From the NCBI GenBank assembly GCA_028290325.1, contig JAQGJY010000257.1, positions 1-10,984 on the forward strand: a DNA stretch of 10,984 nucleotides, written 5' to 3'. Made by a program: the position numbers and the translations under genes. Source of the stretch: Tardiphaga sp. GTDB lineage: Bacteria; Pseudomonadota; Alphaproteobacteria; Rhizobiales; Xanthobacteraceae. The notes beneath the pieces were generated by a model, which saw only the letters and a list, made by a program, of their open reading frames with translations, had not been told where the DNA came from and did not search any database. Below are positions 1 to 7,012 of this stretch, piece after piece; positions within the stretch are counted from its first letter, which is position 1; every line of letters starts with the position of its first letter.

Positions 1-5
1 CGCCG

Positions 6-500
6 ATGCGCGCGTTCTCGCGCTCGTTGCCGATGGCGCTGCTGCGCGCCCGCGAATCCGTGATGCGACATTTCCGCCCATCGTTGCGCGCGCACGATCT
101 CACCGAGCAGCAATGGCGCATCCTGCGCGCGCTCGCCGGCGTCGATGAGATCGAGGTCACCGAATTGGCGCGCGCGGCGTTCCTGCTCGGGCCCAGCCTG
201 TCGCGAATCCTGCGCGATCTCGAAACGCGACAACTGATCGAGCGGCGCACGCCGTCAGACGATTTGCGCCGCAACATTCTATCGATCACGAAAAAGGGCC
301 TGCGGCTGATCGAGGCCGTGGCCCCGACCTCGGAAGCGATTTATGCGGAGTTCACGCGCCGTTACGGCGCGGCGAAACTGTCCGACCTGCATGAGATGCT
401 GCATCGGCTGGAGGAGTGCCTCGCCGCGATGCCGGTGCGTGATGGCGATCCGGCCGCTCGGGCGTCCGGGAGGCGGCGCGGCACAGCCGAGACGTCATGA
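6..500 (+). CDS. hpaR: MarR-family regulator, HpaR-like (homoprotocatechuate operon repressor family)
   Basis: Predicted cytoplasmic DNA-binding repressor of 164 residues. Residues 9-44 (LPMALLRARE, FRP, then LTEQQWR at 32-38) are the pattern I know from HpaR, the aromatic-responsive repressor of the homoprotocatechuate meta-cleavage operon. The winged helix follows: recognition helix near 62-77 (GPSLSRILRDLE) and a basic wing near 85-98 (DDLRRNILSITKKG). It is slightly longer than E. coli HpaR (about 150) because of an Arg/Ala-rich tail after about residue 143. The first ATG lies only 5 bases into the window and the frame stays open to the edge, so the true start or ribosome site could be upstream. 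It reads in the same direction as the transporter genes 260 bases downstream, and may regulate them or belong to an upstream aromatic-catabolic unit. MarR family is firm; the HpaR subgroup is likely; the regulated genes are inferred. Confidence 0.85.
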   Translation: MRAFSRSLPMALLRARESVMRHFRPSLRAHDLTEQQWRILRALAGVDEIEVTELARAAFLLGPSLSRILRDLETRQLIERRTPSDDLRRNILSITKKGLRLIEAVAPTSEAIYAEFTRRYGAAKLSDLHEMLHRLEECLAAMPVRDGDPAARASGRRRGTAETS

Positions 501-608
501 CGCGTCTTCAATGGGACCGTCTGGTTGCCGCCTCCAATGGCCCCGGCTAGCGGCGCATGGTTGTCGGCTCGGTCGCCTGGCGCCGCGCCATGTCACGGAC
601 GGAAACAA

Positions 609-636
609 TTGACAACGGAGCCCGAAATTTCATCAT
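609..636 (+). promoter_or_regulatory. Candidate sigma-70-type promoter for the ABC transporter operon
   Basis: A perfect TTGACA (609-614) is followed after 16 bases by CATCAT (631-636, 4 of 6 matches to TATAAT). The spacer contains the 8-base palindrome GAAATTTC at 624-631, a possible operator half. The stretch from 600 to 700 is more AT-rich than the flanking genes, as expected for a promoter. The implied leader to the binding-protein start is about 115 bases. The -10 match is weak, so this is a candidate only. The rest of 501-738 holds nothing else I can name. Confidence 0.35.
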
Positions 637-748
637 TGCCCCACAGCCCAAATTACCGCACCCCATAGACAGGCTGAGAATTTTTCGCTCAACTCCACGC
701 CTCAAGGGAAGTCCGACGCAAAGCTCGGCCCCAAAAGAATGACTGAAC

Positions 749-754
749 GGGAGG
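749..754 (+). promoter_or_regulatory. Ribosome binding site deciding the start of the binding-protein gene
   Basis: GGGAGG lies 5 bases upstream of the ATG at 760 and only 2 bases upstream of the ATG at 757. It lies downstream of the ATG at 739 that opens the same frame. This spacing favours 760, which also gives a normal short Tat leader with the twin arginines at residues 5-6. Confidence 0.7.
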
Positions 755-759
755 ATATG

Positions 760-1914
760 ATGAAGCTTACCAGACGTGATTTCGCGGCGGGGCTCGCCGT
801 CGGTGTGGCCGCGCCCTATGTCATCGGCAGTGCAGCGCGCGCGCAAGGCGCGACCATCAAGATCGGTATGGTTCTTCCGGTCACCGGATCAGCGGCCGAG
901 CAGGGCAAGTTCGCGTTGAACGGCGCCAAGCTCGCGCTCGAAACCGTCAATAAAGCCGGCGGCGTGCTCGGCAAGCAACTCGAACTCGTCACCGAAGACG
1001 ATCAGACGACCAATCCGGGTGTCGTGCTGGCGTTCTCGAAGCTCGCCGCGCAATCGGAGATCGTGGCGTTTCTCGGCTCGATCCGGTCGACGCAGGTCCA
1101 CGCGATGGCGCCGGATGTCCTGAAGCTCGGCAAGCCGATGGCGATCGGCGGTACCGATCCGAACCTGACCAAGATGGGCAACAAGTGGCTGTTCCGGTTC
1201 CGCCCGAACGACAGCTATTCCGGCAGCGTGATCGCCGACTACGGCGTCAACACGCTGGGCAAGAAGAAGTGGGCCGTGCTGCATTCGACGGATGCGTTCG
1301 GGACCGCCGGCGGCAAGGCGCTGACCGAGGGGCTGAGCAAGCTTGGCGTCACCCCGGTGATCGATCAGGGCTATTCGAATCAGAGCCAGGATTTCACCCC
1401 GGTCGTGCTCGCGATCAAGCAGTCCGGCGCGGACGTGCTCGGCTCCTACTTCACCTTCGAAAATGATCTCGGCATTTTTGCCCGCCAGTTGCGTCAGCTC
1501 GGCGTCACCATTCCATGGGTCGGCTCGCCGTCCATCGTCGGGGTGTCGTCGATCCGGCTCGCCGGCGCGACCTTGCACGGCACCTATGGCGTCGCCGACT
1601 ACGCCGAGGATTCCAGCGAGACGGCCAAGGCCTACGGCAAGGCCTATCGCGACGCCTACAAGCTGGCGCCGGACAATCAGAGCGCCTGGACGCATGACGC
1701 GATCAACGTGCTGGCGAAGGCCATCAACACGGCCAAGTCGACCGATCCGGAGAAAATGCGCGAGGCCATTCTCGCCATCCGGAAATATCCCGGCGCGGAG
1801 GGCGAGTATAATTTCGACGCCAACGGCGACGGCCTTCACGGCTACAACATCGTGAAGAACGAAAAGGGCAACATCGTTTTCGACAAGCACATCGAAGCCG
1901 CCCAGCCGACGTAA
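760..1914 (+). CDS. Branched-chain amino acid-type ABC transporter substrate-binding protein (LivJ/LivK, Peripla_BP_6 family)
   Basis: Predicted periplasmic binding protein of 384 residues that captures the substrate for the LIV-type importer encoded just downstream. The N-terminus is a Tat signal: twin arginine at 5-6 in TRRDF, a hydrophobic stretch at 9-23, and a likely cut after ARA at 26-28. The mature protein opens with the family pattern IKIGMVLPVTGSAAEQG, has the hinge-type segment VNKAGGVLGKQLELVTEDDQ, and ends with FDANGDGLHGYNIVKNEKGNIV, typical of LivK-like proteins. The 739 ATG would add 7 residues before the leader and is not preferred. The family also binds aromatic acids, amides, urea and other small acids, so the ligand cannot be read from sequence; the neighbours suggest an acid that feeds the downstream catabolic enzymes. 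A 196-base gap with a strong hairpin separates it from the permease genes. Confidence 0.93.
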   Translation: MKLTRRDFAAGLAVGVAAPYVIGSAARAQGATIKIGMVLPVTGSAAEQGKFALNGAKLALETVNKAGGVLGKQLELVTEDDQTTNPGVVLAFSKLAAQSEIVAFLGSIRSTQVHAMAPDVLKLGKPMAIGGTDPNLTKMGNKWLFRFRPNDSYSGSVIADYGVNTLGKKKWAVLHSTDAFGTAGGKALTEGLSKLGVTPVIDQGYSNQSQDFTPVVLAIKQSGADVLGSYFTFENDLGIFARQLRQLGVTIPWVGSPSIVGVSSIRLAGATLHGTYGVADYAEDSSETAKAYGKAYRDAYKLAPDNQSAWTHDAINVLAKAINTAKSTDPEKMREAILAIRKYPGAEGEYNFDANGDGLHGYNIVKNEKGNIVFDKHIEAAQPT

Positions 1915-1931
1915 CCAAACATTGCGAGCCG

Positions 1932-1963
1932 GATCATGGTCGGCGGCTTGGCCGACCATGATC
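1932..1963 (+). promoter_or_regulatory. Perfect 13-bp stem-loop between binding-protein and permease genes
   Basis: GATCATGGTCGGC (1932-1944) pairs perfectly with GCCGACCATGATC (1951-1963) around a 6-base loop. It starts 17 bases after the binding-protein stop and is not followed by a T run. In ABC operons such hairpins commonly protect the 3' end of the binding-protein message or attenuate read-through, so that binding protein exceeds membrane subunits. That role is inferred here. A smaller hairpin, TCCTCG/CGAGGA with a 4-base loop, follows at 2009-2024. Nothing else was recognised in 1915-2110. Confidence 0.6.
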
Positions 1964-2110
1964 GCAGCAAAATCATCCGACTCGCGCTACCCGAGCTGGA
2001 TGGCTTCGTCCTCGAAGACGAGGAGAGCGGCCCGCGCAATCACGACCCTGAGCCTCTGCATAGTCCCGAGCGATCCATCGCTTGCCCATCCGTCCCAACA
2101 GGTCGCCATC

Positions 2111-2986
2111 ATGGATCAGGCTCTACAACTGCTCTTTACGGGTATCGGCATCGGATCGGTCTACGCGCTCGTCGCGCTCGGTTTCGTTCTGATCTTCCGC
2201 GCCACCAACGTGGTGAATTTCGCGCAAGGCGAGTTCTCGATGGTCGCGGCGTTCCTGATGGTCGTCTTCGCGGTCGATCTCGCGCTGCCCTATTGGCTGT
2301 CGTTCATTCTGGCGCTCGGCGGCATGGCGCTGCTCGGCGCGATCTTCAATCTCGGCGTCTATTATCCGCTGCGGCATCGGACGTTCCTGCCGGTCATCAT
2401 CGCCACGATCGGCGCGTCGATCCTGATGGCGAACGGCATGCTGGCGATCTACGGGCCGGCGCCGCAGGTGCTGGAGGGCTGGTTCGAAACCCCCGGCATC
2501 CAGCTCGGGCCGGTTTATCTCGACAGCCAGTACCTGCTGATCATCGCCGTCACGCTTGCCTTGGTCGTGTTCAATTACTGGTTCTTCGAGCACACCATGA
2601 TCGGCAAGAAATTGCAGGCGACGTCGCAGGACAAGGAGATGGCGTCGCTGCTCGGCATCTCGGTGTCCGCGATGATCATGATCACCTTCATCTACTCGGC
2701 CGTGCTCGGCGGGCTCGCCGGCATTCTGGTCGCGCCGATCCTGTTCGTCTCGATTCAGATGGGCGCCACGATCGCGTTGAAGGCCTTCGCCGCCACCATC
2801 ATCGGCGGCTTCGGCGACGTCACCGGCGCGATCATCGGCGGCGTGGCGCTCGGCATCATCGAGACATTCGGCGCGGCCTATGTCTCGGTTCCCTACAAGG
2901 ACGCCTTCGCCTTCATGGTTCTGATCCTGTTTCTGGTGTTCCGTCCGCAGGGCATCTTCGGTGAACGTGTAGCGGAGAAGGCATGA
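2111..2986 (+). CDS. livH: Branched-chain amino acid-type ABC transporter permease (LivH family)
   Basis: Inner-membrane permease subunit of 291 residues, about the usual LivH length, with around eight hydrophobic segments. Family hallmarks are the start (LLFTGIGIGSVYALVALGFVLIFRATNVVNFAQGEF), the cytoplasmic loop before IYSAVLGGLAGILVAP, the segment AFAATIIGGFGDVTGAIIGG, and the C-terminus LVFRPQGIFGE. The start at 2111 fits the family and has AGGT at 2100-2103, 7 bases upstream; the same frame is open further 5' to 1922, but that extension is polar, runs through the intergenic hairpin and is not family-like. The stop overlaps the next start as ATGA (4 bases), indicating translational coupling. 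It would pair with the LivM half of the next protein to form the channel. Confidence 0.94.
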   Translation: MDQALQLLFTGIGIGSVYALVALGFVLIFRATNVVNFAQGEFSMVAAFLMVVFAVDLALPYWLSFILALGGMALLGAIFNLGVYYPLRHRTFLPVIIATIGASILMANGMLAIYGPAPQVLEGWFETPGIQLGPVYLDSQYLLIIAVTLALVVFNYWFFEHTMIGKKLQATSQDKEMASLLGISVSAMIMITFIYSAVLGGLAGILVAPILFVSIQMGATIALKAFAATIIGGFGDVTGAIIGGVALGIIETFGAAYVSVPYKDAFAFMVLILFLVFRPQGIFGERVAEKA

Positions 2987-4758
2987 GCGCGAGCGAGAAC
3001 ATATCGACCCCGGCCGTGGCGCGCCCGACGCCGTCGATCGTGCGGCATTTGCCGTATTTCGCCGCGGCGGCGGTGGCGGTCTTCGCGGCCGCGACCATGA
3101 CCTTCGACGGCTATGTACTGAACATCCTGATGCAGGCGACGACCTTTGCGGTCGCGGTGTTCGGGCTGACGATCGTGCTCGGCCTGTGCGGGCAGATCAA
3201 TCTGGCGCAGGCGGCGTTCTTCGGTTTCGGGGCCTATGTCGTGGGTCTCGGCACCACCGACTATCAGATGAATTTCTGGATCTGCCTGGTCGCCGGCTCG
3301 CTGCTGGCGCTGGCGGCGGGAGCGCTGCTCGGCATGAGCACGCTCAAGCTCGGCGGCCATTATCTGGCGATGGTGACGATCTCGTTTCAGCAGATCGTGA
3401 CGCTGATCATGATCAACGCGATCTGGCTGACGAAAGGCCCCGACGGCGTGTCGCGGATCGGTCGGCCGAGCCTGTTGCAGTCGCAGCAGGCGTTTCTTGC
3501 TTTTTGCGTCGCGGCGCTGGCGATCATCGGCTATCTGGTTTGGCATCTGCCGGATACGCGATTGGGGCGGGCGATGCGCGCGGTGCGCGACAACGAACTC
3601 GCGGCCGGCGTCGTCGGCATCGACGTCGTCCGCACCAAGATCGCGGCCTTCGCGCTGTCGGCGTTGCTGGGCGGGATGGGCGGCGGATTGTTCGCGGGCG
3701 GCTTCGCCTATGTCAGCCCGGACCAGTTCTCCTTCGCCGAGTCGATCGTGTTCCTGACGATGGCGCTGCTCGGCGGCGTGGCGTCGCCGATCGGCGCGGT
3801 GATCGGCACCGGGCTGTTGATTTTGATCCCGGAATGGCTGCGCTTCCTGAAAAGCGTGCCGGGGCTTTATCTCGCGATCTACGGCCTCTCGGTCATCCTC
3901 ATCATCCGCTTCATGCCCGACGGCATCTGGGGATTCGTCACCGCCGGTTACGACCGCCTGCGACCGCGCCAGCGCATCGCCATCGACGCGCCGCCGCTGC
4001 AATTGTCGCCGGCGACGGTCGGCGGCGACATCGTGCTGGACGTCTCGCAGCTGTCGAAGCATTTCGGCGGCCTCAAGGCCGTCGACGAGGTCGATATGAC
4101 GGTGAAGCGCGGCGGCGTCCACGCGCTGATCGGGCCCAACGGCTCCGGCAAGACGACGACCCTCAACGTGCTGTCCGGCCTCTACAACGCCACCGCCGGA
4201 AAGGTCATGCTCGATGGCACCGACGTCACGACCATGGCGCCGCATCTGCGCGCCGCGGCCGGACTCGGGCGGACGTTCCAGAACATCCGCCTGTTCCGCT
4301 CGATGACCGCGCTTGAAAACGTCGTGATCGGCGCGGAGCGGCCGGGCAACACGCTGGTCGGCAAGGGCGATGCGGTCGCGCTCAACCAGCGCGCGATGTC
4401 GGCGCTGAATTTCGTCGGTCTCGGCCCGCGCGCCAATGAGCTGATCTCCAGTTTCTCCTATGGCCATCAGCGCCTGATCGAGATCGCCCGCGCGCTCGCC
4501 GCCAATCCGACGCTGTTGCTGCTCGACGAGCCCGCCGCCGGGCTGAACTCCAGCGAGAAGCTCGAACTGCACGAGTTGTTGAAACGAATCGCGGCGCAGG
4601 GTCTCACCATCCTGATCATCGATCACGACATGACGCTGGTATCCGAAGCCGCGCAGCACATCACCGTGCTCAATTTCGGACGCCGCATCGCGGATGGCGA
4701 GTCGATGGCGGTGCTGCGCCATCCCGACGTCGTTTCGGCTTATCTGGGAACCGAGTGA
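2983..4758 (+). CDS. Fused LivM-LivG: ABC transporter permease and ATPase in one protein
   Basis: A 591-residue protein joining two LIV-importer subunits that are separate in E. coli. Residues about 25-320 are the LivM-type permease: GLCGQINLAQAAFFGFGAY is the family signature, the cytoplasmic coupling region is AVRDNELAAGVVGIDVVRTKIAAFA, and the domain ends at RFMPDGIWGF (309-318). A linker of about 25 residues, including PRQR and a Pro/Ala-rich stretch, leads into a LivG-type ATPase from about 349. That half has Walker A GPNGSGKTT (384-392), signature SYGHQ (492-496), Walker B LLLLDE (511-516) and switch His548 in IIDHD. All catalytic motifs are intact, so the fusion should be active. The reading frame is continuous with no sign of a stop or frameshift at the junction. 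It overlaps livH by 4 bases and livF by 1. Confidence 0.93.
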   Translation: MSASENISTPAVARPTPSIVRHLPYFAAAAVAVFAAATMTFDGYVLNILMQATTFAVAVFGLTIVLGLCGQINLAQAAFFGFGAYVVGLGTTDYQMNFWICLVAGSLLALAAGALLGMSTLKLGGHYLAMVTISFQQIVTLIMINAIWLTKGPDGVSRIGRPSLLQSQQAFLAFCVAALAIIGYLVWHLPDTRLGRAMRAVRDNELAAGVVGIDVVRTKIAAFALSALLGGMGGGLFAGGFAYVSPDQFSFAESIVFLTMALLGGVASPIGAVIGTGLLILIPEWLRFLKSVPGLYLAIYGLSVILIIRFMPDGIWGFVTAGYDRLRPRQRIAIDAPPLQLSPATVGGDIVLDVSQLSKHFGGLKAVDEVDMTVKRGGVHALIGPNGSGKTTTLNVLSGLYNATAGKVMLDGTDVTTMAPHLRAAAGLGRTFQNIRLFRSMTALENVVIGAERPGNTLVGKGDAVALNQRAMSALNFVGLGPRANELISSFSYGHQRLIEIARALAANPTLLLLDEPAAGLNSSEKLELHELLKRIAAQGLTILIIDHDMTLVSEAAQHITVLNFGRRIADGESMAVLRHPDVVSAYLGTE

Positions 4759-5510
4759 TGGCGCTGTTACAGATCAACGATCTTCACGTCCGCTACGGTG
4801 AGATCGTCGCGTTGCAGGGCGTTTCCTTCGACGTCGCGGAGGGCCAGGTGGTGACGCTGCTCGGCGCCAACGGCGCCGGCAAGTCGACGACCTTGCGCGC
4901 GATCTCCGGGCTCGCCAAGCCGACGCAGGGCGACATCCTCTACGACGGCAAATCGATCGCCGGGCTTGGCCCCGAAGCGATCGTGCGGATGGGCATCTCA
5001 CATGTGCCGGAGGGCCGCCGCGTGTTTCCCGGTCTCACCGTGAAAGAGAACATCATGCTCGGCGGCTCCAATCGCCGCGCGGCCAAGGCCGAGCTGTCGC
5101 GCGAGGCCGACGCGATGTTCGATCTGTTTCCGGACATCCGCAAATTCGCCAATTCGCTCGGATGGACGCTGTCCGGCGGGCAACTGCAGATGGTCGCCGT
5201 CGCGCGCGGGCTGATGGCCAAGCCGCGCCTGCTGCTGCTCGACGAGCCGTCGCTCGGCCTCGCGCCGGTCATCGTGCAGGCGGTGTTCCGCATCATCTCC
5301 GAAATCCGGCGCACCACCACGGTCTTGCTCGTCGAGCAAAACGCGCGCATGGGATTGTCGGTCGCCGATCACGGCTACGTGCTGGAGACCGGCAAGATCG
5401 TGCTCGGCGGCAAGCCGGATGAACTGTGGGGCAACGAGGCGATTCGCGCCGCTTATCTCGGCGGCCACGGCAAGGTGCCGAAGGAAGCCGCGGCGATGCC
5501 GCATCTCTAG
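4758..5510 (+). CDS. livF: Branched-chain amino acid-type ABC transporter ATP-binding protein (LivF family)
   Basis: Cytoplasmic ATPase subunit of 250 residues; with the LivG half of the fusion it forms the nucleotide-binding pair of the importer. Motifs: Walker A GANGAGKST (36-44), LivF-type SHVPEGRRVFPGLTVKENI, signature LSGGQ (138-142), Walker B LLLLDEP with Asp162-Glu163, and VEQNA in the switch region, which is usual for LivF. The ATG at 4758 shares one base with the preceding TGA; a GTG at 4755 in the same frame would add one residue and cannot be excluded. It is the last transporter gene; a palindromic repeat follows. Confidence 0.95.
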   Translation: MALLQINDLHVRYGEIVALQGVSFDVAEGQVVTLLGANGAGKSTTLRAISGLAKPTQGDILYDGKSIAGLGPEAIVRMGISHVPEGRRVFPGLTVKENIMLGGSNRRAAKAELSREADAMFDLFPDIRKFANSLGWTLSGGQLQMVAVARGLMAKPRLLLLDEPSLGLAPVIVQAVFRIISEIRRTTTVLLVEQNARMGLSVADHGYVLETGKIVLGGKPDELWGNEAIRAAYLGGHGKVPKEAAAMPHL

Positions 5511-5550
5511 TTCGGAGATGAGCGTTGCAAGGCCGCGCGGCAGATGCAGA

Positions 5551-5680
5551 CTGGACCTCTCCCCTCCGGGGAAAGGTCGACCGGCGAAGCGCAGCGAAGT
5601 CGGTCGGGTGGGGGGGCTCGATCGAACGAGAGACCATACCCCCAGACCCCAACCCTCTCGATGGGAGAGGGCGCGCGCCG
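5551..5680 (+). repeat. Palindromic intergenic repeat (REP-like, multi-hairpin)
   Basis: Three hairpins follow one another between livF and the dehydrogenase gene: CCTCTCCCC/GGGGAAAGG (5556-5576, one mismatch), an inner CGACCG/CGGTCG stem (about 5578-5609), and CCCTCTC/GAGAGGG (5653-5671). Between the second and third are G- and C-runs (GTGGGGGGG and CCCCCAGACCCC) that can pair with each other. From memory this resembles a high-copy intergenic element of Bradyrhizobium and Rhodopseudomonas genomes. It may end or trim the transporter message. The family assignment was not checked. Confidence 0.65.
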
Positions 5681-5726
5681 CCAATGTTGAAACACGGACT
5701 GTAAAAACAAGAAAAGCGAACTCCGA

Positions 5727-6812
5727 ATGGTCACCCTACAGCTCACCAAACTGATCGATTTCGTCGCCGAGATTTTCGCCAAGACCGGCTCGTCGGCCGA
5801 CGAGGCCAGGCGCGTCGCGAGCTACCTTGCGACCGCCAATCTCACCGGCCATGACAGCCACGGCGTCATCCGCGTGCCCGTCTATATCCGCTGGAACAAG
5901 ATGGGCTCGATCGTGCCGAACCAGACCATCGAGATGGTGGTCGATACGCCGTCGCTGGCGGTGATCGATGGCCGTTTTGGCTATGGTCAGACGGTGACGC
6001 CGCAAGCGGTGCGGATCGGCATCGACAAGTGCAAGGCGTCGGGTCTCGCCGCTGTGGCGTTGCGCAACTCCGGTCATCTCGGCCGCGTCGGCGATTGGGC
6101 GGAGATGGCGGCGAAGGAAGGTCTGGTCTCGATCTTCTTCGTCAACGCCTCCGGCTCGGTGCTGGTCGCGCCTTATGGCGGCGTCGAGCGCCGGCTCTCC
6201 ACGGCGCCCTTTTGCGTCGGCATCCCGCGCGAGAACGCGCCGCCGGTGGTGCTCGATTTCGCCACCTCGATCGTCGCCGAGGGCAAGGTGCTGGTCGCCA
6301 GCCGCGGCGGCAAGAAACTGCCGGTGGGCGCGCTGATCGATCCCGACGGCACGCTGTCGGAAAATCCGACCTCGCTGTACGGCCCGTTCGAAATGGAGGG
6401 CACCCGCGACCACTCGCAGGGCAAGGGCGCGATCCGCGCCTTCGGCGAGCACAAGGGCTCCGGTCTGGCGCTGGTGTGCGAATTGCTCGGCGGCGCGCTG
6501 ACCGGCACCGGCGCCACCGGTCCGAACAAGCGCTTCGCCAACGGCATGCTGGCGATCTACATCGATCCGAAGAAGATCGACGCGGCAGACTTCTTCGACG
6601 CCGACATGACGCGCTACATCGATTATTTCAAGAACACCAAGCCCATGCAGGGCGTCGAGCAGGTGCTGATCCCCGGCGAACCGGAGGCGAAGTTGCGCGC
6701 GGAACGCACGGCGAACGGCGTGCCGCTGCCGGACGAGACCTGGGCGGCGATCGTCGCCACGGCGCGCGACGTCGGCGTCAGCGAAACGATGATCCAGAAC
6801 GCGACGGCGTGA
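5727..6812 (+). CDS. Ldh_2-family malate/L-lactate-type dehydrogenase (NAD(P)-dependent 2-hydroxycarboxylate dehydrogenase)
   Basis: Predicted cytoplasmic oxidoreductase of 361 residues that interconverts a 2-hydroxy acid and its 2-oxo acid using NAD(P)(H). Family marks: ANLTGHDSHGVIRVP (38-51) with catalytic-type His45, NSGHLGRVGDWAE (114-126) with His117, a long Gly-rich segment around 160-210, and GEHKGSGLALVCELLGGAL in the C-terminal half. The layout is closest, among proteins I can recall, to E. coli YbiC/HcxB; the family also contains ureidoglycolate, 2,3-diketogulonate and (R)-sulfolactate dehydrogenases, so the substrate is open. The start ATG has only a weak purine-rich ribosome site but fits the family N-terminus. 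It reads in the same direction as the transporter and aldolase genes but is separated from each by about 200 bases of repeat-bearing DNA, so it may have its own message. Confidence 0.9.
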   Translation: MVTLQLTKLIDFVAEIFAKTGSSADEARRVASYLATANLTGHDSHGVIRVPVYIRWNKMGSIVPNQTIEMVVDTPSLAVIDGRFGYGQTVTPQAVRIGIDKCKASGLAAVALRNSGHLGRVGDWAEMAAKEGLVSIFFVNASGSVLVAPYGGVERRLSTAPFCVGIPRENAPPVVLDFATSIVAEGKVLVASRGGKKLPVGALIDPDGTLSENPTSLYGPFEMEGTRDHSQGKGAIRAFGEHKGSGLALVCELLGGALTGTGATGPNKRFANGMLAIYIDPKKIDAADFFDADMTRYIDYFKNTKPMQGVEQVLIPGEPEAKLRAERTANGVPLPDETWAAIVATARDVGVSETMIQNATA

Positions 6813-6864
6813 GCGTTCGTCGCTGCGCGCCGACCGAAGTGAGCTTTTGCAAGCTTCGGGTTGA

Positions 6865-6909
6865 GCGAGGCAATCCAGAAGGCGATAAGGAAAGACTGGA
6901 TTGCTTCGC
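6865..6909 (+). repeat. Imperfect inverted repeat, likely relic of a dispersed intergenic element
   Basis: GCGAGGCAATCCAG (6865-6878) pairs with CTGGATTGCTTCGC (6896-6909) over 14 bases with a single G-T wobble and a 17-base loop. The core CTGGATTGCTTCG followed further on by a CTCCTCGCCATGACG-type end (6955-6970) is a pattern I recall from dispersed repeats in many proteobacterial genomes. It lies between the dehydrogenase and aldolase genes. Confidence 0.55.
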
Positions 6910-6911
6910 CA

Positions 6912-6941
6912 CATGCGTTTCGCAACCATGCGTTTCTCAAC
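6912..6941 (+). repeat. 15-bp tandem duplication
   Basis: CATGCGTTTCGCAAC (6912-6926) is followed directly by CATGCGTTTCTCAAC (6927-6941), identical except for one base. It looks like a local duplication inside the decayed repeat between the dehydrogenase and aldolase genes. The second copy supplies the left arm of the adjacent hairpin. Confidence 0.7.
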
Positions 6942-6952
6942 GATGAGAAACG
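6931..6952 (+). promoter_or_regulatory. Perfect 9-bp stem with 4-base loop upstream of the aldolase gene
   Basis: CGTTTCTCA (6931-6939) pairs exactly with TGAGAAACG (6944-6952) around ACGA. It sits 60 bases before the aldolase start. No T run follows, so a simple intrinsic terminator is unlikely; it may be an mRNA-processing or stability hairpin, or an operator with two symmetric arms. Function is inferred only from structure. Confidence 0.5.
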
Positions 6953-7012
6953 TGCTCCTCGCCATGACGACGCCAAGCTGGCAACCAAATTCAACACAAA
7001 GGACAAACAACA

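Noticed and set aside
889..1959. 356-codon minus-strand open frame
   Set aside because: Antisense to the binding-protein gene, which has a clear signal peptide and family motifs.
1922..2110. 63-codon N-terminal extension of LivH
   Set aside because: Runs through the intergenic hairpin and is polar, whereas LivH proteins start close to their first membrane segment, as with the 2111 ATG.
2893..4722. 609-codon open frame on the minus strand
   Set aside because: Lies fully antisense to livH/livM-livG; composition is rich in Arg, His, Asp and Gln with no recognisable domain, the usual mirror of a high-GC coding strand.
5551..5680. Possible tRNA or structured riboswitch
   Set aside because: The hairpins do not form a cloverleaf and the arms match a palindromic repeat better.
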